Source of the DNA: an uncultured Clostridiaceae bacterium
GTDB lineage: Bacteria > Bacillota > Clostridia > TANB77 > CAG-508
Direction: 5' to 3'
Length of the DNA: 64,000 nt
Assembly: GCA_948356915.1 (NCBI GenBank)
Contig: CAOJCG010000009.1
Location: forward strand, 1-64,000
The notes under the pieces: generated by a model
The model's database searches: none
Seen by the model: only the letters and a program-made list of their open reading frames with translations
Told to the model about the DNA's origin: nothing
Program-made: the position numbers and the translations under genes
Shown here: piece after piece, positions 26,414-35,513 of the stretch
Position numbering within the stretch: position 1 is the first letter of the stretch
Layout of the letters: each line of letters begins with the position of its first letter

Positions 26414-27976
26414 ATGAAAAATAGAAAACTAGAAATATTAATAATATCAATTGCTATTATTATTCAAACATTAGTATATATTGTTTGTGGAATAAATAAA
26501 AGCTACATACATATGGATGAGGCATATTCATTAGGTTTAGCAAGTTATGATAAAGTAGAAATTCAAGATAATAATGACTTTTATAACACATGGCATAATA
26601 AAGAATATTATGAAGATTATTTATCTGTTGGAGAAGAAGAAAAAGGAAAATATAATCAAGTATATGAAAACCAAAAAAATGATGTTCACCCACCACTTTA
26701 TTACTTATTATTAAGGTTTGCAATGGGTTTTAGCCCAAATCATTTTTCAAAATGGTGTGGTATAATTTTAAATATAATAATTTATGGAATTATAACAATT
26801 ATTGCATATAAAATTTTAAATGAATTGCTAAAAAATGAAAAATATGCAAAAGAAAAATCTATAGTACTTGCAACTATATCTTCTATAACAATGGCATCAT
26901 TAACAAATGTAATATATATTAGAATGTACGCATTAGCTACTTTAAATATACTTATAATAGCATACTTACATATAAAATTATATAAAACAAAAAGCATTGA
27001 TTTAAAACTATTAGCAGGAATTAGTATATTTACACTTTTAGGAGTATTAACACACTATTATTACATATTTTACATAGCAATGTTATACTTAATGTTTGGA
27101 ATAAAATACATAAGAAATAAACAATATAAAGAATTTAGCTATTATACAGCTTCAATGTTAATAGCAGGAATTGTTTCCTTAATAATATTCCCATATTCAA
27201 TAAAGCATATGTTTTTTGGATACAGAGGTCAAGGAGTTATAAGCAATTTAACCAACATTCCTAAATTTATAGAAAGTATTACTCAATATATAATGAAAAT
27301 TAACTTTTTTGCATTTAATAATTTATTATTTATAATTATTATTGGAATAATAATATATAAAATATACAAAAAGAAAATATACAGTATAGAAAATAAAGAA
27401 GAAAAAGAGATATTCAAAATAATATGGCTACCAACTATATTTTATTTTGTAATAGCAGCAATAGCATCACCATGGATAGAATTAAGATATATGATGCCAA
27501 TTTGTGGTTTATTATTTATAATAGTAATATATTACTTATATAAAACTATAAGTAATCAAAAATATAGAAATGTAATAATTGCTATATTACTTATAGTAAT
27601 TTTAAAATCACCAACAATTTTTAAAATTGAGCCAGAAGTAATGTATAGTGATAAAAAGGAAATTGTTAAAAAACTAGAAAACGAATGGAATTTACCAACT
27701 ATATTTATATTCAATTCACACAATAATAGATTTTTAGATGATATACTACTATTCTCAAAACTAAATGAATCTTATATAGCAAAAGACCTTGAGTTAACAG
27801 AGCAAAATATTAAAACTATATTTGAAAACAAAGAAACTTCAAGAGGAATTATAGTATTCATAAATGAAGGACAAGATAATGATACAATAATAGAAACAAT
27901 AAAGAGAGCAACTAATTTACAAAAAAGTAATTACATAAAAAGGTTAAATGCATGTGATGTATATATTGTAAACTGA
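26414..27976 (+). CDS. GT-C membrane glycosyltransferase (PMT/ArnT-like)
   Basis: 520 residues with about ten membrane helices. SYIHMDEAYSLG near residue 31 holds the acidic pair of the first external loop and NDVHPPLYYLLLR near 90 is the typical second motif of polyprenyl-phosphate-sugar-dependent GT-C enzymes (family GT39/GT83). The C-terminal 110 residues are soluble. It would transfer a sugar from a lipid carrier to a surface protein, lipid or polymer on the outer face. Acceptor unknown. Ribosome binding site AAAAGGGG before ATG 26414. Confidence 0.75.
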   Translation: MKNRKLEILIISIAIIIQTLVYIVCGINKSYIHMDEAYSLGLASYDKVEIQDNNDFYNTWHNKEYYEDYLSVGEEEKGKYNQVYENQKNDVHPPLYYLLLRFAMGFSPNHFSKWCGIILNIIIYGIITIIAYKILNELLKNEKYAKEKSIVLATISSITMASLTNVIYIRMYALATLNILIIAYLHIKLYKTKSIDLKLLAGISIFTLLGVLTHYYYIFYIAMLYLMFGIKYIRNKQYKEFSYYTASMLIAGIVSLIIFPYSIKHMFFGYRGQGVISNLTNIPKFIESITQYIMKINFFAFNNLLFIIIIGIIIYKIYKKKIYSIENKEEKEIFKIIWLPTIFYFVIAAIASPWIELRYMMPICGLLFIIVIYYLYKTISNQKYRNVIIAILLIVILKSPTIFKIEPEVMYSDKKEIVKKLENEWNLPTIFIFNSHNNRFLDDILLFSKLNESYIAKDLELTEQNIKTIFENKETSRGIIVFINEGQDNDTIIETIKRATNLQKSNYIKRLNACDVYIVN

Positions 27977-28034
27977 AATTAAAAAGGAATAAATTGAATT
28001 TTAGAATTTTGTTATTAAATAGAAAAAATCAAAT

Positions 28035-28160
28035 TGTAGGGACACGGGGCACCGTGCCCTTCATTATAGTATAAGAAAAATCGACTTTTAAAAATACATT
28101 TCACGCTGTAGGGGTCTCCGCCTTATCAAGCGACCCGCATGGCGAAGCCACATTTATCCT
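28035..28160. repeat. Two TGTAGGG-type repeat fragments
   Basis: TGTAGGGACACGGGGC ACC GTGCCC at 28035-28060 and TGTAGGGGTCTCCGCC to CGACCC at 28107-28136 followed by GGCGAAGCCAC. Both belong to the interspersed family; the second matches the left arm of the 10707 element. Confidence 0.65.
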
Positions 28161-28189
28161 ATTAGCATATTAAATTTAAAACTTCATTT

Positions 28190-28540
28190 CTAAAGTTCAG
28201 TTATTTTTAAATTAAATTTATCTTCAAAAACTTTTTTCTTAGCAATATACTCTTTAGTCCTAAAACCCTTAACATCAATAACTTCAGTAGAATTATCCTT
28301 GTGAAAAACAATAAAATCAGCCTTATATTTTAATCCGGGAGCCAAAATGAAAGTAGGTTGCAAACAAAAACCATTAATTTCCTTAGCTTGTAATCTAAAT
28401 TTTAGTTCACAATAATAATCAGCCTCTTTCTTGCTATCAAAAGTATGTCCATCAATAGATACTTTATTTGCTCTATATTTACTTTTTATTTTTTTTCCAT
28501 CAGCATAATTTTTATAATCTTCAACGCTCCAATGCTCCAT
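28190..28540 (-). CDS. DUF1064 protein (phage-type nuclease-like)
   Basis: 116 residues. KYRANKVSIDGHTFDSKKEA near residue 21 and YKADFIVFHKDNSTEVIDVKG near 76 match DUF1064, a small family mainly from phages and prophages with a restriction-endonuclease-like pattern (E near residue 40, D..., ExxK-like EVIDVK). Function unproven; a role in phage DNA processing is suspected for the family. Here it is alone, not in a prophage, and may be a leftover or domesticated copy. Start ATG 28540. Confidence 0.7.
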   Translation of the reverse strand: MEHWSVEDYKNYADGKKIKSKYRANKVSIDGHTFDSKKEADYYCELKFRLQAKEINGFCLQPTFILAPGLKYKADFIVFHKDNSTEVIDVKGFRTKEYIAKKKVFEDKFNLKITEL

Positions 28541-28734
28541 ATCAGTACTCCTATAATAATTTTAATAAATTCATTATAAGCAAAAAAAATAAAAAGTGCA
28601 ATAGCAATTTTTAATAATTATAATGACATTTTTATAAAATTAAAAAAAATTAGAAAAACATTTGAAATTTATAAAAAATTGTGATATTTTAAAGAAGAAG
28701 AAAATACAAAGAAATAAGGAGAGAAAAAACAAAA

Positions 28735-29106
28735 ATGGAAAGAGAAGTAAATGAAGAAAAAAGAAACAAATTTATAGAAAATGCAGGTAAGAGAGTAAAT
28801 AACGTATTACACGATATTCAAATATTAGAGCCAATGGCAAGAAGCAATACTTATGACTTTACAAAACAAGATATAGAAGAAATGTTTAGTGCAATGGAAG
28901 AAACATTAAAAGAAGCCAAAGAAGAATTCTATAAAAAATTTGAAGAAAAACAAAAAGCAGTAAAGAAAGTATTTTCATTTGGAAGTAAAAAGATAGATGT
29001 AGAGCCAGTAAAAGAAATTATAGATATAGAAGAGCAAGTTCAAAACATAGAAGAAGATATTAAAGAAATAGAAAGTACAGAAGAAACAGAACAAATAGAA
29101 CAATAA
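28735..29106 (+). CDS. Uncharacterised charged helical protein
   Basis: 123 residues: an N-terminal helical region with KRVNNVLHDIQILEPMARSN (about residues 18-37) and a Glu-rich C-terminus (residues 90-123). The first part resembles small phage or mobile-element proteins but no family is certain. AAGGAGAG precedes ATG 28735. Stands alone between the DUF1064 gene and the cation ATPase leader. Confidence 0.5.
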   Translation: MEREVNEEKRNKFIENAGKRVNNVLHDIQILEPMARSNTYDFTKQDIEEMFSAMEETLKEAKEEFYKKFEEKQKAVKKVFSFGSKKIDVEPVKEIIDIEEQVQNIEEDIKEIESTEETEQIEQ

Positions 29107-29133
29107 AGAAAATTAAATAATATAAATAAAATT

Positions 29134-29270
29134 TAAAAGGGAGTAGCTTATAAACTACTAATCAACAATCGCGAAGCAAAAAATCTGGTTAGTAACCTAT
29201 ATGGTAAGCAAGACTTTTAAAGAAGGGGGTGCATTTAAAATGTAAAAAATTCTTTAAAAGTCTATTTTTT
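29134..29270 (+). promoter_or_regulatory. Probable yybP-ykoY (manganese) riboswitch with terminator
   Basis: The leader starts AAAAGGGAGTAGC (29135-29147), like the conserved 5' segment of yybP-ykoY RNAs, and contains GTAACC...GGTAAGCAAGACTTT. It ends in a terminator: AGACTTTTAAAGAA (29211-29224) pairs with TTCTTTAAAAGTCT (29250-29263) followed by ATTTTTT. This class binds Mn2+ and commonly controls cation-exporting P-type ATPases, exactly the gene that follows. The terminator is clear; the aptamer class is from recalled consensus. Confidence 0.65.
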
Positions 29271-29301
29271 GTATATAATAAATATAAAGGAGAGTGTTAA
29301 T

Positions 29302-32118
29302 TTGGGAAAACAATGGTTTAATAAAAGTATAGAAGAGGCATGCAAAGAGCTAGAAACAAATGTAGAAACAGGTTTAAATGAAAAACAAGTAGAAGAAAAG
29401 AAAAAAAAATATGGAGACAATAAGCTAGAAGAAAAGAAAAAGAAAAGTGTATTAATAAAGTTTTTAGAACAATTTAAAGACTTCATGATAATAGTACTAA
29501 TAATAGCAGCACTTGTATCAGGAGGAGTTGGAATAGCACAAGGTGAAGGAATAACAGATACAATAATTATATTAATAGTAGTAATAGTAAACGCAATAAT
29601 AGGAGTAGCACAAGAAAACAAAGCAGAGAAATCATTAGAAGCCTTGCAAAAATTAAGTAGCCATAGTGCAAAAGTTATAAGAAATGGGGTGCAAACTGTA
29701 ATTGCCTCAAGTAAGCTAGTTCCAGGGGATATAGTAGTTTTAGAAACAGGAGACTATGTACCAGCAGATTTAAGACTAGTAGAAGCGGTAAACCTAAAAT
29801 CACAAGAATCTTCATTAACAGGTGAATCAGTACCTGTAGAAAAGGATACTAGAGTAATACAAGAAAAAGAAATAGGCATAGGAGACAGAAACAACATGCT
29901 ATTTTCCTCAAGTTTAATAACATATGGAAGAGGAAAAGGAATAGTAGTAGAAACTGGAATGAATACAGAAGTAGGTAAAATAGCAGGAATTTTAAGTGAA
30001 ACTCAGGAAGTAGAAACACCTTTACAAAAAAAACTAAATCAACTAGGAAAAACACTAGGAATAGTAGCACTAGTAATTTGTGCAATAATATTTGTAATAG
30101 GAATACTATATGGCAAAAACCCAATAGATATGTTTATGACAGCAGTAAGCTTAGCAGTAGCAGCAATACCAGAAGGTTTGGCAGCAGTATCAACCATTGT
30201 TTTAGCAATAGGTGTGCAAAAAATGGTTAAGAAAAATGCAATAGTAAAAAAACTACCAGCAGTAGAAACACTAGGAAGTGCCACAGTAATATGTTCAGAT
30301 AAAACAGGAACACTAACACAAAATAAAATGACAGTACAAAAAATATATACAGATAATGAACTAATGGACATAGAAACATTAGAAAAGGCAGAAACAGAAA
30401 TAACCCAAATAGCAGACCTTGAAAGATTAGTTCATATAGCAATGCTTTGCAATGACACAAAAATAACAACAAATAACACTTTAGCAGGAGACCCAACAGA
30501 AACAGCATTAGTAGATATGGGGTTTAAACTAGCATTTGAACCATCAATATATGAACAATTTGAAAGAGTAGAAGAACTACCATTTGATTCAGAAAGAAAG
30601 CTAATGACAACAGTTCACCAAATAGGAAATAAATATTTAGTATACACAAAAGGTGGAGTAGATGAACTTTTAAATAGATGTAACTCATATATAATAGATG
30701 GAAAAATACAAGAAAATATAAATGAATATAAAAAGCAAATAGAACAAAAAAATGAAGAAATGGCAAAAGAAGCATTAAGAGTGTTAGCATTTGGATATAA
30801 AGAATTAGATCATAAACCAACAAAAGAAGAAATGAAAAACATAGAAGCAGACCTAATATATGTAGGAATGGCAGGAATGATAGATCCACCAAGAGAAGAA
30901 GCAAAAAAAGCAGTTGAAAAATGTAAAAAAGCAGGAATAAAAACTGTAATGATTACAGGAGACCATAAAATAACAGCAATAGCAATAGCCAAAAAACTAG
31001 GAATACTAGAAAAAGAAGAAGAAGCAATAACAGGTAGCGAACTTGAAAAAATGACTGATGAAGAGTTAGAACAAAATGTAAGAAAATATAGTGTATATGC
31101 AAGAGTAAGCCCAGAACACAAAGTAAGAATAGTAAAAGCATGGCAAAAAAACGGAGAAATAGTTGCAATGACAGGTGATGGAGTAAATGACAGCCCAGCC
31201 TTAAAAACAGCAGACATAGGTTGCTCAATGGGAATGGTAGGAACAGATGTAGCAAAAGAAGCATCAGATGTAATACTAACAGACGATAACTTTGCCACAG
31301 TAGTATCAGCAGTAGAAGAAGGAAGACGTATATATGATAACATACTAAAAGCAATTCAATTCTTACTATCAAGTAATGTAGGCGAAATAGTAGTATTATT
31401 TATAGCAATATTAATAACACCATGGCTTGGAAAAACATTTGGAATAGATATAAACCTAATAGAAGTATTACTTCCAGTGCACATTTTATGGATAAACCTA
31501 GTAACAGATTCACTTCCAGCCCTAGCACTAGCATTTGACCCAGCAGAAAAAGACATAATGGAGAGAAAACCAATAAATAGTAAAAAAGGAATATTTACAA
31601 AAGGAATGACATTTAGAGTGGTATATCAAGGCGTAATGATAGGTGTGCTTACACTATCTGCCTTTATAATAGGCTTAGCAACTCCAGAAGAAAGCTTGCC
31701 AACAATGCTAGAATACGAAGGAAAAATAATATCAGCTGTAGAAGTACCAAACATAAATGAACTAATTCAAAATGGAGCACAATTTGTATCAAAAGAAAAA
31801 GTAAAAGTAGAAATAGGTCAGGCAATGGCATTTACCGTATTAGCACTATCAGAACTAGTACACGTATTTAATATAAGAAACAACAAAAAATCAATATTTA
31901 AAACAGGAATAACCAGCAACAAAAAATTATTACTAGCAATAGGGGTATCTCTACTGCTAATGTTAATAATACTATTTATACCAGCATTAAGGCATATATT
32001 TAGTATACCAATACTTCCAATAGGAAATATAATAGAAATAATAGTTTTAGTATTTGCACCATTAGTAATAGTAGAAATATTCAAATTACTAAAAATAAAT
32101 ACAGCAAAAGATGAATAA
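29302..32118 (+). CDS. Cation-exporting P-type ATPase (PacL/calcium type)
   Basis: 938 residues. P-type landmarks: TGES in SSLTGESVPVEKD near residue 175, membrane motif AAIPEGLAAVST near 290 (the PEGL of type II pumps), the phosphorylated Asp in CSDKTGTLTQNKM near 334, nucleotide-domain KGGVDELL and the hinge MTGDGVNDSPALK near 621, with about ten membrane helices. Type IIA enzymes export Ca2+ (some Mn2+) at the cost of ATP. The riboswitch-like leader supports Mn2+ or Ca2+ control. Start TTG 29302, 6 bases after AAGGAGAGTG; longer readings enter the leader terminator. Confidence 0.9.
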   Translation: MGKQWFNKSIEEACKELETNVETGLNEKQVEEKKKKYGDNKLEEKKKKSVLIKFLEQFKDFMIIVLIIAALVSGGVGIAQGEGITDTIIILIVVIVNAIIGVAQENKAEKSLEALQKLSSHSAKVIRNGVQTVIASSKLVPGDIVVLETGDYVPADLRLVEAVNLKSQESSLTGESVPVEKDTRVIQEKEIGIGDRNNMLFSSSLITYGRGKGIVVETGMNTEVGKIAGILSETQEVETPLQKKLNQLGKTLGIVALVICAIIFVIGILYGKNPIDMFMTAVSLAVAAIPEGLAAVSTIVLAIGVQKMVKKNAIVKKLPAVETLGSATVICSDKTGTLTQNKMTVQKIYTDNELMDIETLEKAETEITQIADLERLVHIAMLCNDTKITTNNTLAGDPTETALVDMGFKLAFEPSIYEQFERVEELPFDSERKLMTTVHQIGNKYLVYTKGGVDELLNRCNSYIIDGKIQENINEYKKQIEQKNEEMAKEALRVLAFGYKELDHKPTKEEMKNIEADLIYVGMAGMIDPPREEAKKAVEKCKKAGIKTVMITGDHKITAIAIAKKLGILEKEEEAITGSELEKMTDEELEQNVRKYSVYARVSPEHKVRIVKAWQKNGEIVAMTGDGVNDSPALKTADIGCSMGMVGTDVAKEASDVILTDDNFATVVSAVEEGRRIYDNILKAIQFLLSSNVGEIVVLFIAILITPWLGKTFGIDINLIEVLLPVHILWINLVTDSLPALALAFDPAEKDIMERKPINSKKGIFTKGMTFRVVYQGVMIGVLTLSAFIIGLATPEESLPTMLEYEGKIISAVEVPNINELIQNGAQFVSKEKVKVEIGQAMAFTVLALSELVHVFNIRNNKKSIFKTGITSNKKLLLAIGVSLLLMLIILFIPALRHIFSIPILPIGNIIEIIVLVFAPLVIVEIFKLLKINTAKDE

Positions 32119-32191
32119 AATAGTATTTTTGTAACGTTTTCATAGCTAAAATATAGTTTAAAGTTAGTATATTAGAATAAGCTAAAAACTG

Positions 32192-32210
32192 ATGTAGGGG
32201 CGATTATTTT
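32192..32210. repeat. TGTAGGGGCGATTA repeat fragment
   Basis: Only one terminus of the intergenic repeat is seen, followed by imperfect AACTATTATTTCTTC-like complements to 32255. Confidence 0.45.
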
Positions 32211-32360
32211 CTTAACTCTTCGATGGCTATTTGAAGAAATAATAGTTAAAAAAATAAAAAATTTTAAAAAAAGGGTTGTAAAAATTAACATAATATGATA
32301 AACTATAAATAGTTGCAATATTAATATGTTTTTTTACCATATCCTAAGGAGGATTAAACT

Positions 32361-33095
32361 ATGAAGAGATCAAACAATGTAGCAAACGTGGCAACAGTAA
32401 AAGGCAGCGAACTTCCAAAGTGCTGGGTACGGAAGGGTAATGATTATGTGCTAACAGCACAAGGTGGCAAGGAAACGAAAAGGTACTTGCCGTGTGTGGG
32501 AATACAGTATGAAGAGGTATTAAAAAGCCTCGAAATACCTTACGAGGTAATAGAGTTACCTGATAAAAAGGATGCAAAAAAAATCAATCAGGTATGCAGG
32601 TACTGGAACCCGGTTTTATATGAGGAGGAGAAAATTACTCGTCCAGTATATAAGTTGGTGCAGAGTAGCAAAGACACATATATCAAGACTAACGAAGTAT
32701 ACACCGGAAAAGTTATGACACGCAGAGCTATTAATATGGCTATGAAAGTGAAAGAAACAGTTTCACAGGCGGTAGAACTCTATAAAGCTAATCAGAGAAT
32801 AATTCGGAGAGGAGAGTTCTTGAGGAAGCAGCTGGGCACAAAGAGCGCAATGGTAATAACAGGCAATTTTGCTGAAGAAACAATTGCAGGCATAAAGGTT
32901 TTGGCAGGATATCATGCAGATGGAACTCCAAATGGATATTATGCAATATTCGATATGGAAAAACTGCAGAATGTTTCAGAAATTAAATTGAATGTCGCCA
33001 AAGAAGTGGCATCAAAAGTAATCGGCAAAGGAGGAAGAAACAGCCAGTACTGGGAGTATGAATTAGGTAAAAAAATTAAGGTTAATCCGATTTAA
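32361..33095 (+). CDS. Uncharacterised protein with C-terminal KH-like motif
   Basis: 244 residues. Near the C-terminus AKEVASKVIGKGGRNSQYWE has the GKGG loop and flanking helices of a KH RNA-binding domain; a weaker copy may exist around residue 170 (VITGNFAEETIAGIKVLAG). The rest is unrecognised. Codon use differs from neighbours: GCG, CGG, GAG, CTG, CTC and CAG occur, and base composition is less AT-rich, suggesting transfer. Two in-frame CGG codons (32430, 32805) are read straight through. It is a single-gene unit with AAGGAGG before ATG 32361 and its own strong terminator. Confidence 0.6.
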   Translation: MKRSNNVANVATVKGSELPKCWVRKGNDYVLTAQGGKETKRYLPCVGIQYEEVLKSLEIPYEVIELPDKKDAKKINQVCRYWNPVLYEEEKITRPVYKLVQSSKDTYIKTNEVYTGKVMTRRAINMAMKVKETVSQAVELYKANQRIIRRGEFLRKQLGTKSAMVITGNFAEETIAGIKVLAGYHADGTPNGYYAIFDMEKLQNVSEIKLNVAKEVASKVIGKGGRNSQYWEYELGKKIKVNPI

Positions 33096-33112
33096 GGATA
33101 ACCTATCTTAAG

Positions 33113-33157
33113 AAAAACAAATAGCAAGTTTTAAATTAAAACTTGCTATTTGTTTTT
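33113..33157. terminator. Bidirectional terminator
   Basis: Twenty-base arms AAAAACAAATAGC.../...GCTATTTGTTTTT with a 5-base loop between the convergent KH-like and rluD genes. Confidence 0.9.
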
Positions 33158-33162
33158 ATATT

Positions 33163-34054
33163 TTAATTTAAAAATTTTTTAATAGAGAATTCTTTTTCAT
33201 TTAGATATTCTAAAATTTCACTATCATTTCTAAAATTAAATTTCAATTTATAACTACAAAGCATTTGGTACTTTTGATGAAACCTTTTATTAATCTCATT
33301 TATTCCATATTTTCCATCACCAATAATAGGAAAACCTATATGGGAAAGGTGAGCACGTATTTGGTGAGTTCTACCTGTTTCAAGTTTAATATCTAAAATA
33401 GATGTATTATTTTTTTTATCTTCACTTATAACCTTATATGAAGTAATAATTTTTTCGTAACCTTTCTTTGGAATATCTGAAATATAAACCAAAGACTTTT
33501 TACTATCCTTAAACAAATATGCTTCCAACCTAGCTTGCTTTTTAGGTAAAATTCCATAAACAGTAGCAGTATAATATTTATCAATTTCTCTATTTTTAAA
33601 CTTCTCAAGTAAAATTTGAAGAGCTTTCTCATTTTTAGCCATAAGAACAAGTCCGAGAAGTATTTCTATCCAGCCTGTGGCAAGGTTTAACAAAACCTTG
33701 AACATATTTTTCACATTCAGTAGTAAGGGAATTACTACCAGTAACTTCGATGCCAGATGGTTTATTAATAACAAGAATATTATCATCTTCAAAAACAATA
33801 TCTAATACCATATTTCTGTCATAGGAACTACTAAATGTATCAGGAGTAAATAAAAACTCATCACTAATAAAAACTTTCACCTCATCAGAAGAATGAACAG
33901 TAACATTATTATTAACTCGGGAGCCATTAACCCTAATATCCTTCTTTCTAAGAGCCTTATATAAAGTACTCTGTTTTAAATAAGGAAATTTATATAATAA
34001 ATAAGAATTTAAGTTTTTACCATCATAATCTTTTTCAACATTTAAAACTTGCAT
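33163..34054 (-). CDS. RluD-family pseudouridine synthase with CGG(+1) site
   Basis: 296 residues when one C is skipped (complement at 33655). N-terminal S4 RNA-binding domain (residues about 14-75: LNSYLLYKFPYLKQSTLYKA), then the synthase domain: VINKPSGIEVTG and HRLDRNTS with the catalytic Asp. Exactly there the frame breaks at ACT TCT-C-GGACTT; skipping C gives RLDRNTSGLVLMAKN, the universal motif. The second part keeps LETGRTHQIRAHLSHIGFPI and GDGKYG. It converts uridines of 23S rRNA (RluD/RluC type); which sites is unknown. Length is normal for S4-containing members. Start ATG 34054 after GGAG. Confidence 0.85.
33653..33655 (-). other. CGG(+1) frameshift site in rluD-like gene
   Basis: ACT TCT CGG ACT in zero frame; ACT TCT (C) GGA CTT GTT restores the TSGLVL motif next to the active site. 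Confidence 0.75.
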
Positions 34055-34208
34055 AAAAATCTCCTAACATAACAAAAATTAAAAAATAAAATTTAACTTT
34101 TGTATTCTTTATTATTTCAAATTATAAACTAATTTTATAATCTTGAATAATTATAAAAGAATTACGAAAAAAAATCAACTTCTCACAATATAAAATTATG
34201 TAAAACTA

Positions 34209-34237
34209 TTGAAAAAACCAAGAAGAAATGTTATAAT
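34209..34237 (+). promoter_or_regulatory. Promoter of the lipoprotein cassette
   Basis: TTGAAA (34209-34214), 17 bases, TATAAT (34232-34237). Confidence 0.8.
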
Positions 34238-34283
34238 AAAATCAACTTGTTAACCAGTATTATACAATATGGAGGGAAAACGG

Positions 34284-34666
34284 ATGAAAAAGAAAATAAT
34301 TTTGTTTTTATCGTTTCTATTAATGGCTATGTTTTTAACAGGCTGTGCAACTACCAAAACAACTGCAAACGAATTAAAAAAGCTAAATGATATTGCAAAA
34401 TAGTAACTGAAGGCCCAGGGTACAAACTACCTGATGGATACACGTTACATTCAGATCCAAAAGATACTAGCCGGATTAGTATAATTTGCCAAACAGAACA
34501 GGACGATACAATTACAGCAGAATATGTAATAGAAGGTAAAGAAGCACACTTAGACTCATTCGAGATTGAAAATATAGGGGCAGTAGGGATGGATGGAATG
34601 ATGATATGTTTTGTTATAGGCTTGATAGTTGGAGTTGTAATTACAATGCTAGTTGCTATAAGTTAA
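34284..34666 (+). CDS. Small lipoprotein gene with a -1 break at an A-run
   Basis: Frame one (34284-34403) encodes a 39-residue lipoprotein start: a signal peptide and lipobox FLTGCATT with the lipid-carrying Cys at about residue 22. It stops at GCA AAA TAG. In the -1 frame (from 34397) an uninterrupted 90-codon sequence continues as KIVTEGPGYKLPDGYTLHSD and ends with a membrane helix (MMICFVIGLIVGVVITMLVA). One more A in the AAAA run would join them, or a -1 slip at A-AAA. The promoter, GGAGGG site and terminator are intact. Codon use is less AT-biased than neighbours and contains CGG (34472). Function unknown; could be a recent pseudogene. Confidence 0.55.
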
Positions 34667-34706
34667 GTGCTTAATTAAAAGTTAGTAGCTAAAAATAAGA
34701 TATAAT

Positions 34707-34738
34707 AAAAGATAGTAGTCAAAAAGCTGCTATCTTTT
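34707..34738 (+). terminator. Terminator of the lipoprotein cassette
   Basis: AAAAGATAGTAG pairs with CTGCTATCTTTT (one G-T) around an 8-base loop. Confidence 0.8.
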
Positions 34739-34859
34739 AATGTATAATTTATAAAGAATACAAACAACTAGAAAATTTTTAATAAAACTAATTGCAATTT
34801 AAAAACATATATGTTAGAATACTATATGTTAAGAAAAAACAAAGGAGAGTGTATAAAAA

Positions 34860-35108
34860 ATGGTAGTAGTGAGAAACATAGTATTAGTAATATATTTAAT
34901 AGTTTGTATAGCACTAATAATAGTAGCAACTATGCAAACAAAGGATAATGATGGTGCTTCAGGAACAATTACAGGTTCTTCAACAAATAATTTTTATGAA
35001 AAAAATAAAGGTAGAACAAAAGAAGGAAGAATAAAAAAATTAACAATAACACTAGGAATAGCTTTTGTAGTGTTAGCAATTGTATTAGGAATATTATATG
35101 TAATATAA
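34860..35108 (+). CDS. secG: Protein-export membrane protein SecG
   Basis: 82 residues with two membrane helices (about 4-24 and 59-80) and the conserved middle loop with GASGTITGSS, typical of SecG. It assists SecYE in protein export. AAGGAGAGTG precedes ATG 34860. The order secG, rnr, smpB is common in Firmicutes, though here a 400-base repeat-filled gap separates secG from rnr. Confidence 0.85.
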   Translation: MVVVRNIVLVIYLIVCIALIIVATMQTKDNDGASGTITGSSTNNFYEKNKGRTKEGRIKKLTITLGIAFVVLAIVLGILYVI

Positions 35109-35513
35109 TGTGTAATTGAATAAAAATGTAGGGGCTTAATCGGTAAGGACTACCCGTTAGAATTACCGAATTATGCCCTTTTTAGTTAATAATGATGTGT
35201 TAAATTGGTCGCTCTCAGGAGGTTTGATTTATTTTTTTAAAATTTAATTCCTAGCCTCCCACTAAGAGTCTGTAAAATATTTCATTTCATTACATATTTA
35301 ACAGACTCTAAGCGGTCCCAACTGCCTTGGGCGGAATATAGAATTTTAAAAAAATAAATCAAACCTCCTTCGCGCTACTCTATATGTTTAGGCTACTACT
35401 ATTCACAAAAGTAAAAAATGATTTTGTTATACTATGGGTTATGCCCAAGGTTGAGAACGCTACAATAATATATTAAAAATGGAATTTGTACTATTCAAAA
35501 AAGGAGATTAACT
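35109..35513. repeat. Structured intergenic region with a 28-bp inverted repeat
   Basis: 35127-35182 holds TGTAGGGGCTTAATCGGTAA with CCGAATTATGCCC, a repeat-family relative. 35217-35244 (starting AGGAGGTTTGATTTA) and 35342-35369 (ending AAATCAAACCTCCT) are perfect 28-base complements enclosing about 97 bases, inside which AGAGTCTGT and ACAGACTCT pair again. GGTCGCTCTC, GGTCCC and GGGCGG add GC-rich islands. No coding frame was seen. Confidence 0.7.

Noticed and set aside
30810-31343. A 177-codon minus-strand frame
   Set aside because: Lies wholly inside the well-supported cation ATPase gene and shows only antisense composition.
32430-32432. In-frame CGG of the KH-like gene as another +1 site
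   Set aside because: Skipping the C leads to a stop within a few codons, while the zero frame continues for the full protein. The same holds for 11720, 32805, 34472 and 44577.
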